From Aradus depressus (Eukaryota; Arthropoda; Insecta; Hemiptera; Aradidae), in NCBI GenBank assembly GCA_963662175.1, contig OY759221.1:14795027-14859026 (forward strand): 64,000 nt of DNA. The letters are read 5' to 3'. Made by a program: the position numbers and the translations under genes. Positions within the stretch are counted from its first letter, which is position 1. The number at the start of each line of letters is the position of its first letter. Below the pieces are notes generated by a model. It was not told the DNA's origin. It made no database searches and worked only from the letters and a program-made list of their open reading frames with translations. Below, one piece after another: positions 11,922-24,791 of the stretch.

Positions 11922-12210
11922 AAGGCGTCAGCAGCAGGGAGATAGCCAGGTTGTCTACGGTACAAGGAATTCAGCTGGAGCCCTTACTATTTTTTATGTG
12001 GGAGGTAGAAAGCCTTACGCATGTCGTCCAGAGGTGACATTCAGCGATGGCCCCTGAGTCTGTGCGATGTCAGAAACTCGTTAATGACCCCTACCTACCT
12101 GGGTAGAAAAAATATAGGACTCCTCAGCACACCCAGACTCATTACCAGAGTGGCGAAAAGTCTTCTGATAGGCTGTATGTCCTCTATATGCCCAGGCAGG
12201 AGTCAAGACT
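11922..12210 (+). mobile_element. tRNA-derived SINE copy, diverged
   Basis: It matches the SINE body in order: TATGTGGGAGGTAGAAAGCC, the GATGGCCCCTGAG block, GATGTCAGAAACTCGTTAA, CCCCTAC, then AGGACTCC and AGAGTGGCGAAAAG. The tRNA-like head is poorly preserved, so this is probably an older copy. Confidence 0.7.
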
Positions 12211-14930
12211 AAAAAATAAAACAGATATTGAAACAATAAAATATAAACTATATTATTGCACAGATAACAGGAAGTTACAATGAAAAAAAAAATAGTTAAA
12301 AGAAAAATATACATTAACTTTACTATACATTAAACAAGGCTTTGTTAGTCATATTTACAAAAATATTACATTAATTTAAATATACAAATAAAAAAAAATA
12401 ATAAAAAAATATACAATTAAATGTAAGTATATATTAATGTGAAATATACATATTATTTATAAACCGTGCCGAGGAGCACAATCAAAAAGTGAAATAAATA
12501 AAAAATAGACTATTCGATTAGTCTATTTCAATAATTTGTTTAAATATAATAATTCTCATTGTAAAATGAATATAATATTTACCTCATTTTATAATAATTA
12601 TCAAATACAATTAGACAGAGAGACTGCTATAAATTAACAACTAATCCCAAAAAGTGGTCCACTATTTACATTACAAAGAGATGGAGATATTGAACAGCCA
12701 AACTTTGTAGGTTGGCACATGCATGTCAAATAATAATAAATTTCTCAAGTGATGTTTCTGGATAGACACAATATATGTACATATTGTAAACATTGATATG
12801 TAAGTACTGAAAACAAATATTTTACAATAACTTCTTAATTTATCAACATAAATATAGAAAAAAAGAAAGTTGCATACAATTTTTTAATAATTCCTCATCC
12901 TTCTATTTCTTTCCATTTTTGAAGATCATAAACTTCATCAAATAAAATGTATTCATTTAAATATTATTTATTTATTTTTCAAGAAGACTAATGGTAAATA
13001 ACTGAGTTGGGCATAAGAAAACACGATTAATATTATCATAATTTTTTTTAAATACAGTTTATTGCAATTTTCTGAAAAATAAGACCATTAATCGCATATA
13101 ACGGTAAAATAATAATTCTGCTAATGATATACAAAATTTAAAAAATATAGAAAAACAAACAGTACCAGGAACACGACTGGTGATTAATTATCAAATATTC
13201 TGTGTATTTCCCAGCTTATTACTCAGTTTTTATTCTTTATATCAGTGGCTTCCCGGAAGAACGACGAGTCAATTTTTTAGGGGGAAAACTCCGTATTATG
13301 GATGACTATATAGACCACTTTTATCCTACAAAACCTAATATTCCATACTTTGAAGGGGAAATTGAAATTACAAAAAGTAGTTACCGGAAGAACAACCTAA
13401 GTCCACAGTTTCCACAGGAACACCTTCACTGTATACATTTTTGATACGGCTAGAATAGAAATAATTGTTTCTCATCCATATAGTATTTCAAAACATACTA
13501 TAAAAATTACTATAAATTGTTCCAAAATTATAATTAAATTAATCTCTCTGACTTTATAAAACTTTAAACTGCAATGACTCAAAACCATTATTTCTGAACT
13601 AATGTCGTTTTTTTTCGCGAAGCCACATAATTATTCCTTTTTGGCTGTAAGGAACTAATCCTAGTCTTAAATTCCATGAAAATTGCAATAAAGTATATTT
13701 AAAAATAATATAAAATAAAAATACGAATGTAATCGTGTTTATTAATAACTGGAAGTTCTGTTTTATAATATTTGTTGGGGATATTATATTTTTTGAATTA
13801 TTAATCAACACTATTCACAGATGAAATATTAAATTTTATCATGACAGGTAGAAATTAAAGTAAATAAATTAATTATAAGGAGTAATAATAACAAATGAAT
13901 ATTCGTAAGTTCACTTTGAAAAGTGGAAGTCATAAAAGATAGTGAGCAACTTTTGTTTAAAAAAAGTTATGTCCAAAAGAATTTTATTAGAAAATACAAT
14001 ACACTTGAAGCACACAGTTGATAAAATTAATTCATCAATAACAACAAACTACGGTGAAATAATGCGCAGGTGGCGTACAATGTTTTTTAATTTAAAAAAA
14101 AATAATACAGTGAGTCAGAGAGATGAAACTGCATAGGCTTTGTGTGGCTTTGGGAGAACAGAAATACATGTTTACAACTGTTCCTAAAACATTAGCCGAT
14201 TAAAGACTTTAATGACGTACCCAAAAGTTGAAGTTTCACCACAGACTGAATAGTAACTTTGAATTGTGCTTAATATTAATAACAATAAATAATATTCAAA
14301 GTATTGATTCAAATTAACTCCAAAATAGACAAGGTTTATTGATTTGTGTTCCAAGTTAAACTATTATAATTTCTTTAATCCTCTGCAATGCTCTCAGAAA
14401 TAAAAAACTGATCGAAATATTTTTAACATTTTTGGAAATACAATATTTTTCGAGTTAAAAAAATAAATAAATAAATAAATAAAAGAAGCAAAAATTATTA
14501 TTCTACAATTAATGGAAATATATGAATTTGACGAGAATGGTACGGCCGCCACAAATTATGCATCATATGTACTTTTTTACCGTTATATCGCACTGGGAAT
14601 TGAATGATGACGTACGTGAACTAATACGTCAACCTGAAAAATCGGTTTTACGAAAAAAAAAATATATATGTTTATATAAAACGTTGCTACCCCGACTTTT
14701 TGGCACAACCGAAGTTTATTTATCAAGTATCTGTACTTTTAATATTATTATTTTCGGGGATAAATAAAAAGTAGTGACTGTAAAAACAGAAAAATAAAAT
14801 ATTTCTTGACTGTTTCATATCTTATAATTATTATTAATTAATGACATAAAACCTCTTAACGACCTCTAAGCAGGCACCATTCTACATCGAAAGACTTACA
14901 TATTATATATTTTATTTACGTTTATGCAGA
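12211..14930. other. AT-rich intergenic stretch
   Basis: No supported gene. Open frames here, such as 13202-13444 and 14522-14767, are short, use A/T-rich codons and show no motif. There is an (AAAT)n-like tract near 14460-14482. Confidence 0.45.
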
Positions 14931-15334
14931 TAAATTTCAGTAGAGACTCAACAAACCTTTCACTGGACCCGGAAGAGGCTTACAGGCAAGAACCTTACCA
15001 CGTTTTACAATTTTCGTAGGGAAATATACACGAACTGGAAATAATATAGGGATCATGAGAGACAGGCTATCTTGCTCTGAGTGCCTCTCAGGATTGAAGA
15101 CTTGACTGCAAGAACTAGAAACTAGACAGAAAGGTGAGATTTGATATTTGTTGCTACTCCTAGGGCAGGAGGGCCTATTGGATAACATTTTCGTTGTGAA
15201 CAAGTAGTTTTTATTTTGGTCGCCAGAGCAAATAAAAATAGCTGGTAAAGAAATATCTGATGCCAAGATGCAGGATCACACGATACAGCAACTTGTCATG
15301 CCTTGGCTGATTGGTCTGTCTAGACAAAACTTTC

Positions 15335-15465
15335 CATAAAATGAATGTATCAACAAGAAAGATATGTAGATTCAAAACTACCTGAATACGGCATGTATAG
15401 AGTTTCAGTCAAATCGACCAAAGGAGAGTGGGGACTCAACCCCAACACCCTAATAACCCCCGTTG
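15335..15465 (+). repeat. family A dispersed repeat, fragment
   Basis: It contains ATGAATGTATCAACA, the TTTCAGTCAAATCGACCAAA block, the G-rich 'gagtggggactcaa' block and CACCCTAATAACCCCCG, in family order. It lies just downstream of the palmitoyltransferase stop codon (minus strand), in or near its 3' untranslated region. Confidence 0.6.
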
Positions 15466-15839
15466 GAATTGGCACTTCCTCGTTCTGTCGACAACTTCCC
15501 ATTGAAAAATAACAAAACCGAATAATGAATAATGACAATGAATCACTGACGAGTATTATTTTCATATTTGCACATGAGCTATCGACTTGAGAAGTTGTTA
15601 AATTCGCAACTTTAGGACCTCTTTCACGAGATGAAGTGAATTTTTAAAGTAGCTTAAAATGTTTTTGTCAAAATTTAAATTTTGATAATCTAGTTTTTGC
15701 ATTCAGGTCTTCAATTGTCCCAAGGTTGTACGGGGAATCAAAACTAATAAAAGTACAATTCCATCACAAAATAAAAAATAAATATATAAGTCCTCTTTGA
15801 TCAGTTCTAAAGACAATAAGTAAAGTTGAAAGGTTGCAA

Positions 15840-18800
15840 CTATACAGATATTTCATAGTTCATGTCATAGACACTGGCGCGGTCCGGGGTGGGAGTGGGG
15901 GTGGTCCGTCGTTCTGTGCTCTGAAGCTCCATAGAGTCACTCACCTCCAGGGCTCTCACGAAGGACATGGGCCGCCGTCCAGGTGTGCCCGGACCCGGCC
16001 CACCCCCTATCTTCCGCTTCGTTTGCGGTGAGGGGTGGCTGCTCATGTAGGGCGGGGGCCGGTGATATCCTACCACCCCCGCCGACGTGGGTAACCTCTG
16101 TGTGGGGCTCGTAGGGTTCGACCTGCAATTTGAATGAACAAATATATTATTGTCAGTTTGATATTCAGGATGACTCAGAATTTATGAGTTCAACATGGTC
16201 ATTACACCTAGAATACTATTTTATTCATCATTATTTTGGTCTATATTAATTTAAATAAGAGAAAACAATTAAAACTTATATTTTGTTCTTTAAATGCAAC
16301 TCGAAAGGGTTGATTTAATTCCGTTACCTCCGCCATAAAGTCGTATATGACAAGAGCTCGTAACGTAAACTTTACTCACCAACTAAAATAACGAACTAGA
16401 AACCATAACTTGTGGAGAATATTATTGAAAGGTGGAGACGGATGGCTTGACCCAGGTATTATTTCTCTAAAAAGCTTCAAAGGCAACTGGCAAAAACGGA
16501 CATGTAGATTATTCTATAAAACCGAATAATCTACATGACATACTCTTCGTGCTCATAGATTACGTATAAAGTATACGGATATATGGAGTCATGTATTAAC
16601 TACGCAGACAGTTGGACTCATCAATCTGTGCAGTGAGACAGAAAAAAATATTTCTTTTGTTTATAATGTTTTGAAAAATATCTTGGTTAGAAAGCACATT
16701 CAATGGTTTAAAAAAGTGTTCTCAGGCTACATGATTCCAAACTATAGTAAAACTTATCTTTAGAACGCTCCACTCTGCCAAAATGTATCTGTCTTTTTGC
16801 ACGTAAAATGTAAATATATCTAGAGGCCTGAGGGATTTGTCCCGTTCAAGTTGCACTCACTTGACAGAGTGAGTAAAGACTATTACTGAACAAATTCCAA
16901 ATTGAAAAACACGGACATATTGTGGAAACTTGTAATAAATAAAACAAATTTATTTTTTGAAATATTGTCTAGTCCACAAAAAATTATTTTACAAAAACTG
17001 CCGGTACTTATACCATCACCAACGTCTTAGTATATTTATAACTAAACTTGACGATGGTGTAGTGCCGAAACCAGGAGTTTTTGTTCACTATTCTTTTTAA
17101 TTAAATAAATAAAACAAGCTTATTTTTTGAAATATTGTCTATTCCACTAAATATATTTATAAAAATAAAACTACCGGTTTCGGCCTCACACCATCGTCAG
17201 GTCTAGTTATGAACGATGAATTTATTTATTACAAATTCCACAATATGTCCGCGTTCAACATAGAAGTTACTATTTTTTTTGCAGAATTACGATTATTTAA
17301 AAAAAAAGTTTGTTTTATTTATTTATTACTAAACATTCAAGGATGAGCGAATAAAAAGGTGGTTATATTCAAACAATTCGTACAAACAAGACGAAAATAA
17401 GACCAAGAGATGGATTATAGTAGTTTGCGAACATTTTCTTCTATTCATCTGGCTATCTTGGCAATTATGGAATTATGAAGATGCTCCAAGTAATGATTAG
17501 TAAGTAATTTCTATCTGTCCGGATTTCACTGTTACCTGTGATATGACGAGTCGAATCCTGAAGGGGATGTGTCCTTCCATGTGTAGACACCGCGCTGGGG
17601 GGAGCCGGCCAGCTCCCGGATGTTGTCCACAGTGTTGTTGGTCCGGTAACCACTGCTGCCCCCAGGGCCGCCCCCCTCTCCTCGAAGCAGTTCCCCCTCA
17701 GAGAGAAATCTCCGCTGAGGGCTGCCCCCGCCACCTCCACCCCCACCACCACCGCCCCCTCGCAACTCGTAGTACCCCCCGCCCCCCATACCCATACCCG
17801 CACCTCCTACCCCGATGAAGTCCGGCCTCCGCGGTTGCGTCGGAGTACCTGGATTTGACCTGCAACGGAAAATTGAAAACATTAAAATTCAGAATTGTAT
17901 AAAAAAAATATAAACTGACTTCTTGGATGCTAAACAAATTATAAAGAGTCCTTTAAACACTAAAGGAAAATTGTAAAGAAAGGTTCAATAATTGAGTTTT
18001 GAATAAGATCAAAAGAAAATGTCATGTCTTTTACAGTCTGGTAGTAAGGAAAAACGTTCTTATAAGGCGGTTGTCACACCGGAGCAACTAGCGATGTCGG
18101 TCTATCGGTCGACGACTCTCAAACCCGAGCAACTAGCAACAGATGATTGACTGTCTCCCGTCTCCTTCAACGACCAATCGCAATTAGAAAGGTTTAACTT
18201 CCCGAGCTATACCCCCCTCTCATTACATTTGGTCCATTTGGCTGAAAATCAATCGGTGTCGTCCTTTGGACGTTATGGGTACACATGAAATTCGTACGTC
18301 GAGATATTCATTATATCTGGAGTTGTGTCAACAGACACAGAAATAAGCGTTACGAGTATAGGTTCATAAATATCGGTTTTCAACATGTAGATCGAATCGC
18401 CTTCAACAAACTTATCGCCTGTAAGAAACGCTATCGCATTGCTTATATATCGCTAGTTGCTCCAGTGTGAGAACCGCCCGATAGCCCAATGTTACAACTT
18501 GATATGTGTTAAATTCATAGTTATTAAGTCATTAAACTTATAAATTTATTATTCTATATAACCTCTGATTGTACTACATTAAAATTGTGCAACCATTTTC
18601 ATGACAGGTTAGGGAACCGCTATGATTTTCTTTTCTCTTTTTTAAATGAGAGGGAACGTAAACAGTTAAACTGCAATTAAGCGATAGAACTGATGATTTT
18701 TTTAACTCAATATTTGACTATCCCAGACAAGTTCGAAATGTTAAATATTTAATAAAATACTTTGAATATTAAGTGTTGCCAATTTCATACTGATTACAAA

Positions 18801-21800
18801 AGTGAAAATAGAACCCTTTGGGACAATTTGGACAATGAGTCATTCTCAGTGACATATTGTGATTTTGAACATTTATAATTTTTTTTTTTTTAGAGTTAAT
18901 TTTGTACTTGTTTACATGAAAGGAGAATTAGAAGAAATTTATTATACATGAAAAACGAAAAAGTGTATGTTATGTGGAGGAGACGGGGCCTTCAATAAAT
19001 ACATGCCCTACACACCACATAGGACCATAGCGACACGTCCAACATTTTGAGACGTCAACGAGCAAGCTCTCGAAATGCTGAACTCCAGCATAATTCTGGA
19101 GGCCTCATCACTGCAGTGTAGAGGGGGGAAATAATATGATAACTGATCGAGTTGCTAGTCTACAGGTACTACTGGACCGACATTGCTGTACCACCGCCAT
19201 TGTACTTCGGCAATAAGAACGTTAAACACAATGTGACGAAAACGTGGAGTAAGAGATACGAAATATTTTCAATGAACTAGTTCAATAAACACATTACTCT
19301 ACGAGTTGTGATAATAATGATGAATGATGGGTGAACATGAAAGCCTGATTAGTTGAAAAAAAATAATGCCAGCCAATTAGGCGACGGGACCATTCCAACT
19401 CCACTTAATTTAACTACTTCAAACAGCTGAATAATCCTACATATATGTCAGATTGTTTTAACTTATTTAAACCCCTACAAAAAAAAAGGTGGGTTATGTG
19501 TTTGACCTGTGCGTATGTATGTATGTTCGTTTCCACATAACTCTTAAACGGTTAAAGCCCGTTTGGGTGAGCTTTTTTTCGAGAGGTAATAGATAACATT
19601 ATCGGCAATGGCTGTGTCTTACAGGGTTAGTGACACACCGACACGAAACCGATTTCAACGGGAATTTCATTGATGCACTGCTCATTTATCCGCGAGAGGC
19701 ATGTTCCTCTGGGTTGGTGATACACCACCAAATACAGCAGAACAATAATCAACTGAACAGAAAAGTTTTCCCTTTTAAAAATTAGTAGAGAAATAAATCC
19801 TAAGTTATGCACACATACCGTTTCTGTGCATTCGCCGATTTCCCAAAAATAATAAGGCTCTTTCTATTACATGTCAAATATCCTACCGAAATTCCGTTTT
19901 GACTCACAGCCGTTTGACCAGAATCGTGTTGACAGATGCACTGACAAACAGGATTGTAAATGTATTACTGCCCACTTGTGGAGTTGGAATGGTAGAAGTT
20001 CGAGCTAATTTTCGGAAGATTTCTTACAGCTAGAGAGCATTTCATTTCCAGCAAACGTTTACTAAAGCAATAAATCTACACTTTAGTTGGAATATATTCT
20101 GACTTAACTTTAGAGTCTAAATAGATAGGTAGGGGAGTCGGGCTGCGTGCGAGGTGGGGGCGGTAAATTCTCTCTTTTCTCGGCCTCAAGAGGAAGCTTG
20201 ATCATTCTTGAAGAAAATACAAAGTTACATCAAAGAAAAGAAGAACTTTTTTTTAGGTGTAGAGGAAAGCTCTGTCGTTTTTTCTTCTTCAACACTAACA
20301 TTTTATTTATTATACATTTATTTATTTAGATATAAATAATTACTTAATACACTCTTCAGTCAGCAATGTACACTCCGTTATTTACTTGCCCAACTCCCTT
20401 TGATACAGACCAGGCCTAGTCAATATGCTTGAAAATGTTCATCCGTAGATAAAAGAAATTAAAAGGCGAACGCATCATCTTATCAATGTTTTTCGCAAAT
20501 GACGTTTTAAGCAACTGAACCTGGGTTGGCAAAATTAAGGATTCTCACTGTAGAGTCTGGCTCATGTCCACCAGAGCAACGAAAGAGCGCTCTGGAAGTA
20601 GGCGATCAAATCAAACAAATTATTTTTGTACCGTAATTATTTCAATGGCATAGTTTTCTTTATGGAACTTGTATCAAATACAATGCCTTTAATATATTCA
20701 TCGATAAAACTAGGTCAATGTAGTAGTGAAAAAAAATCCACCGAAAATATGACTCTCCAGGCTAGATCCTCCAGTGTTCTTCTACAAACGACAGAACTTG
20801 CCTCTTTATATTAATTAAATAATAAAGAATGAGAGTTTGGTTATATGAGATTTTCTGAATGGGTTACCTGCGAAGTGGGCTGGAGAGTGCCAGAGGTGTG
20901 GGCACCCCTATTGCCTTCATCCTCTGGTGCATGGTGGGGGATGGGACCACGCCGCCCAGCCCCCGCTCCAGGTCCGGGGTGTGGCTCCTCGACCCTCCAC
21001 CCATCTCCAGCCTGTAACATTCACACATGAGTCAGTAAACAGAAAAAAAAACATACTCCGAATTTAAAAGTGACAGCTCATTATAATTATATGCAGCACC
21101 TCTTAAAGAACCTTCTAATGATGAACCAGACGATCTTTGGACCAGTTTTGACGCGCAGTCTTTACTCAATTGATTTATTACTTTATTAACTTTCAAGTTG
21201 AGGATTGCGGACATACTGTGAAAGCTTACAACAAATAAATAAATAAAACAAACTTCTGAACACATTTTCATCATTGCAATATTGTGGAAAACTAATAAAA
21301 ACTGGGAAAAGTTTGAACGACCAAACTCACATAAAACATCTGCTAACGCCTCTAGGTTATAATTTTTTTTTAATTTATGATTAATATGTTAGTTATTAAG
21401 GCTCATGCCCGGGCTTTAACTACAAGGTCATATCGCCTATTAGCAGAGCGCTCTTTCGTCAGGCTGGTGGACATGAGCCCGACTCTACTACTATGGGAGT
21501 CCTAAATTTTGCCTATCTTAAATTTTTATTCACCTAGTCTTTAAAGTGGCGTATAGACATGGGAGCAACGAGCCGAACATTAGTCTGTGCGCATGCCTGG
21601 GCATGAAGTGCGCAGGCGCTAGACGAACAAGGTAGGCTCGGGGTCTGCTCCACCTGTTGTCGGTTTTTTGACGAACCATCATAGGAATGTTCGGCTCGGG
21701 CTGCAGTGTGTGTAGACTCGTACCAAGCCGAACCGTCCCGACTTGACCCGAGATACAAATGTAGCATACTACAAATATGTAAATAAATTACGTAAGTAGC

Positions 21801-24752
21801 TACCTACCTTGAGCAGTTGCTGATTTAAGACTTTAAATAATAATAAAATGAAATACTAATAACAATAACGTACATTTTTTATCTGCATAACTTGTGCAAA
21901 ATATAAGGTTATGTTCGTTCGTATGGTTGTGGAGCATCCAAGTGCTCGGCTCGTCTCTGTTGCTTGGAGTGTGTTCGTTCAAACTGAACACGAGCCGAGC
22001 AGTGCTCGGTTCGTTGCTCGCATGTCTGTTCATACCCTAACGAGTGCCTGACATCGTACCAGGACCATTGCTTAACGTCCCATCCGAAGGACGGCGTGCT
22101 TAAGTTTATTTTACTTCCCAGATAAAATTAATTAAAGACCACGGCCGGGTTTTGAACCGACGATAATCATGTTATACGATTAATATGTATATTAACATAA
22201 TACAATGGACTTGAAAGAAATAAAACTTGTTTATTTATGATATTGTCTAATGTCACCAAGTATATTTACATGGGAGTACTTTCGGTATTTCTACCATCCT
22301 CAGCCAAAAGCATAAGAGATAAGACTGGTTGAGGATGGTAGAAATACCGAAAGTACTCCCATGTAAATATAGTTGGTGAAATTAGACAATATCATAAATA
22401 AACAAGTTTTATTTCTTTCAAGTTCATTTGAATTATTTCACAATATCTCTGCAATAATGTCAGTTTTCAATAATACAATGGGTATTTATTCATTGTATAT
22501 ATTATGTAGACTATTTATTTATTTGATTTTCTTCTTGTTTTCCCTTGTATTACTTCGATATTATTGCATATGGCCATTATTTCATTTATTCATTATATAT
22601 ACTATGTACTCTTAGTTAGAAAGCAAAAAATTATACAAAACTTCAATTTCTTAGCCAGAATCCTTCTTTTTTTTTTTACATGTGAAGAACTACTTCATGA
22701 AATTTTTGATTGTACAACACATAACTTTATTGCGAAAATTATAATATTTCATTTAAACAGTATCCGTATACAAATACGGAAAAACTGAAAAAAATACTAA
22801 TAACAGAATGGAAGATGTTAAGAGAATTGCTGTTGATTTGTTGTCAAGTAGGCGCATTGTATTATCCAAGAATAAAAGCTAGCTTGCCTGGATCTGGTGG
22901 TCCGGGGAGGATGATAGCTGCGGGAGGGAGGTGACTCGGTAGTGTCCGGTAGATGGGGTGGCAGGTAGAAGTTGGTCTTGGAGCCATGTCGATGGAGAGG
23001 CGGTGGAGTGGGCTCACAGTCCTGCGACTGGGAGGCGGTAGGTTCCATCATCTCCTCCACGAGGTCTCCTCTCCCTGGAGACAGCTGTAATACACAAACA
23101 CACATATCAGTCAGGGCAGCCAACAATTGTCATAGACAAGGACTTAGCGAATTTTCCATCCCTTCTCAAACAGTACTCTACATTCTTCTTACAAGGAACA
23201 TTTCCAAAAAGTTAGAACTCGATAAGGAGATTATAGAAGGAATTCGAGGTTCTGTCGAGTAAATAACAACTCTGTATTTGGCCAACGTTTCGTAAACTAT
23301 TCATTTCCTTCTCTTAACACCTTCACCACACACAACCACTCAAGTCATTATAAGGCCCTGAAGAAGGAAATAAATACGTTTCCCAAACATTGGCCAAATA
23401 CTGAGTTTTTATTTACACGACAGAACCTCGAATTCCTTCTATATTGAAAATATACTGTCGACTCTATCAATCATTTCGATAAGGAAACTGGAGAGTGAGC
23501 AAATGACTGCAAAATATGAGACAAGTATTTTTCTTCTATCAGCAAACGTAAAGACACCACAGGATCCGGGTTTAACTTGACTCAACCGAATTTGGAAAGA
23601 TATGCAAAACATAAACTTAGCTGAAATTCTTCAACGTGGAAAAAAATTCATGACAACCATTGAAAATGGGCGAAAATTACATTTTAAATAATTTTTAAAG
23701 CAAAAATATAATATATTATGTTAGATAACTGTTTGTTTGGATATTTATGTAGGTCTGTCACCAGCATGTCATGAAAAATTCAGTCTATGTACATGTAGAG
23801 AGCTTCGATACCTTAATTTGAAACTCAAAAACATATATATATATATATATATATAAGCATTACTTTTGCACATTTTTTCCACGAAACCATTTACTTGGAC
23901 TTAGAAAGTGGGTTTAAAAAGAGTAAAATGAACAAAAAAAACAAACTATTATTACTCAAGACCAAAGTGACAAAATAAAAATAGCATGCAAAAAGAAAAA
24001 AAAATTTACTGGCTTACACATAATGGAATGAATATTTTTTCATCCAAGAGCTTAAAATAGTAAAACATTTGATGTTCGATGATATAACGATACTAACGTT
24101 TCAGTAAAATATATAATCTTCGATTCAGCAGGTTTTCCCAGAAGATTCATTCTTCTTCGATATTTCGAAGTGACGTGTAAATGTCCCGAAATTTCGACGA
24201 AGAACGGCATCTTTAGAAAAACCATTGTTTAATCGATGAACCATAAGCCCAAGACTAAGAAACAATAAAATAATCTCAAAAATATTATGAAAGTAATTTA
24301 AATGTATAAAACAAAATCAAATAAAAATTGGATGTATAATTCCATCAAATACTCTAAGATATATCTACAATTATCAAGAAAAAATGCAATGTGGTATTTA
24401 CCTAATGAATGCTTAGAATTAAATGGAAAATTACTATACTCTTTTTACAGTGGAGAGTAAAACTGAGCAAAAACTAGCGCAAATTTGTGAATAAGAAAAT
24501 GTGTTGAAAATGTATATCGTTTTTTTATAATAGGCCCATCCTCAATGGAAATTCATTTCTTAGGGATGTTAGAGAGCAAAAACGTAATTGATTAATTTGT
24601 GCTGGGAAATTGCGATGATTCATCGACGACTTTAAGTCATCGGCAATTCCCCAGCACGAATTAATCAATTACGTTTATATAATATATATAATTTTTTTTT
24701 CCTATGTCAGCTTAACCGCTGGTTGTGCATTCTCTTATATAATTAGAGCTTA

Positions 24753-24791
<39 letters not shown>

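Noticed and set aside
14937..15266. 109-codon minus-strand frame as a gene
   Set aside because: No family motif, no ATG-supported context and no splice partners in frame. It is slightly GC-richer than its surroundings and might be a transposon relic, but the evidence is too thin.
17465..17937. Glycine-rich alternative frames around palmitoyltransferase exon 9
   Set aside because: Only the frame of 17536-17859 fits the phases of exons 8 and 10. The others are shifted readings of the same GC-rich exon.
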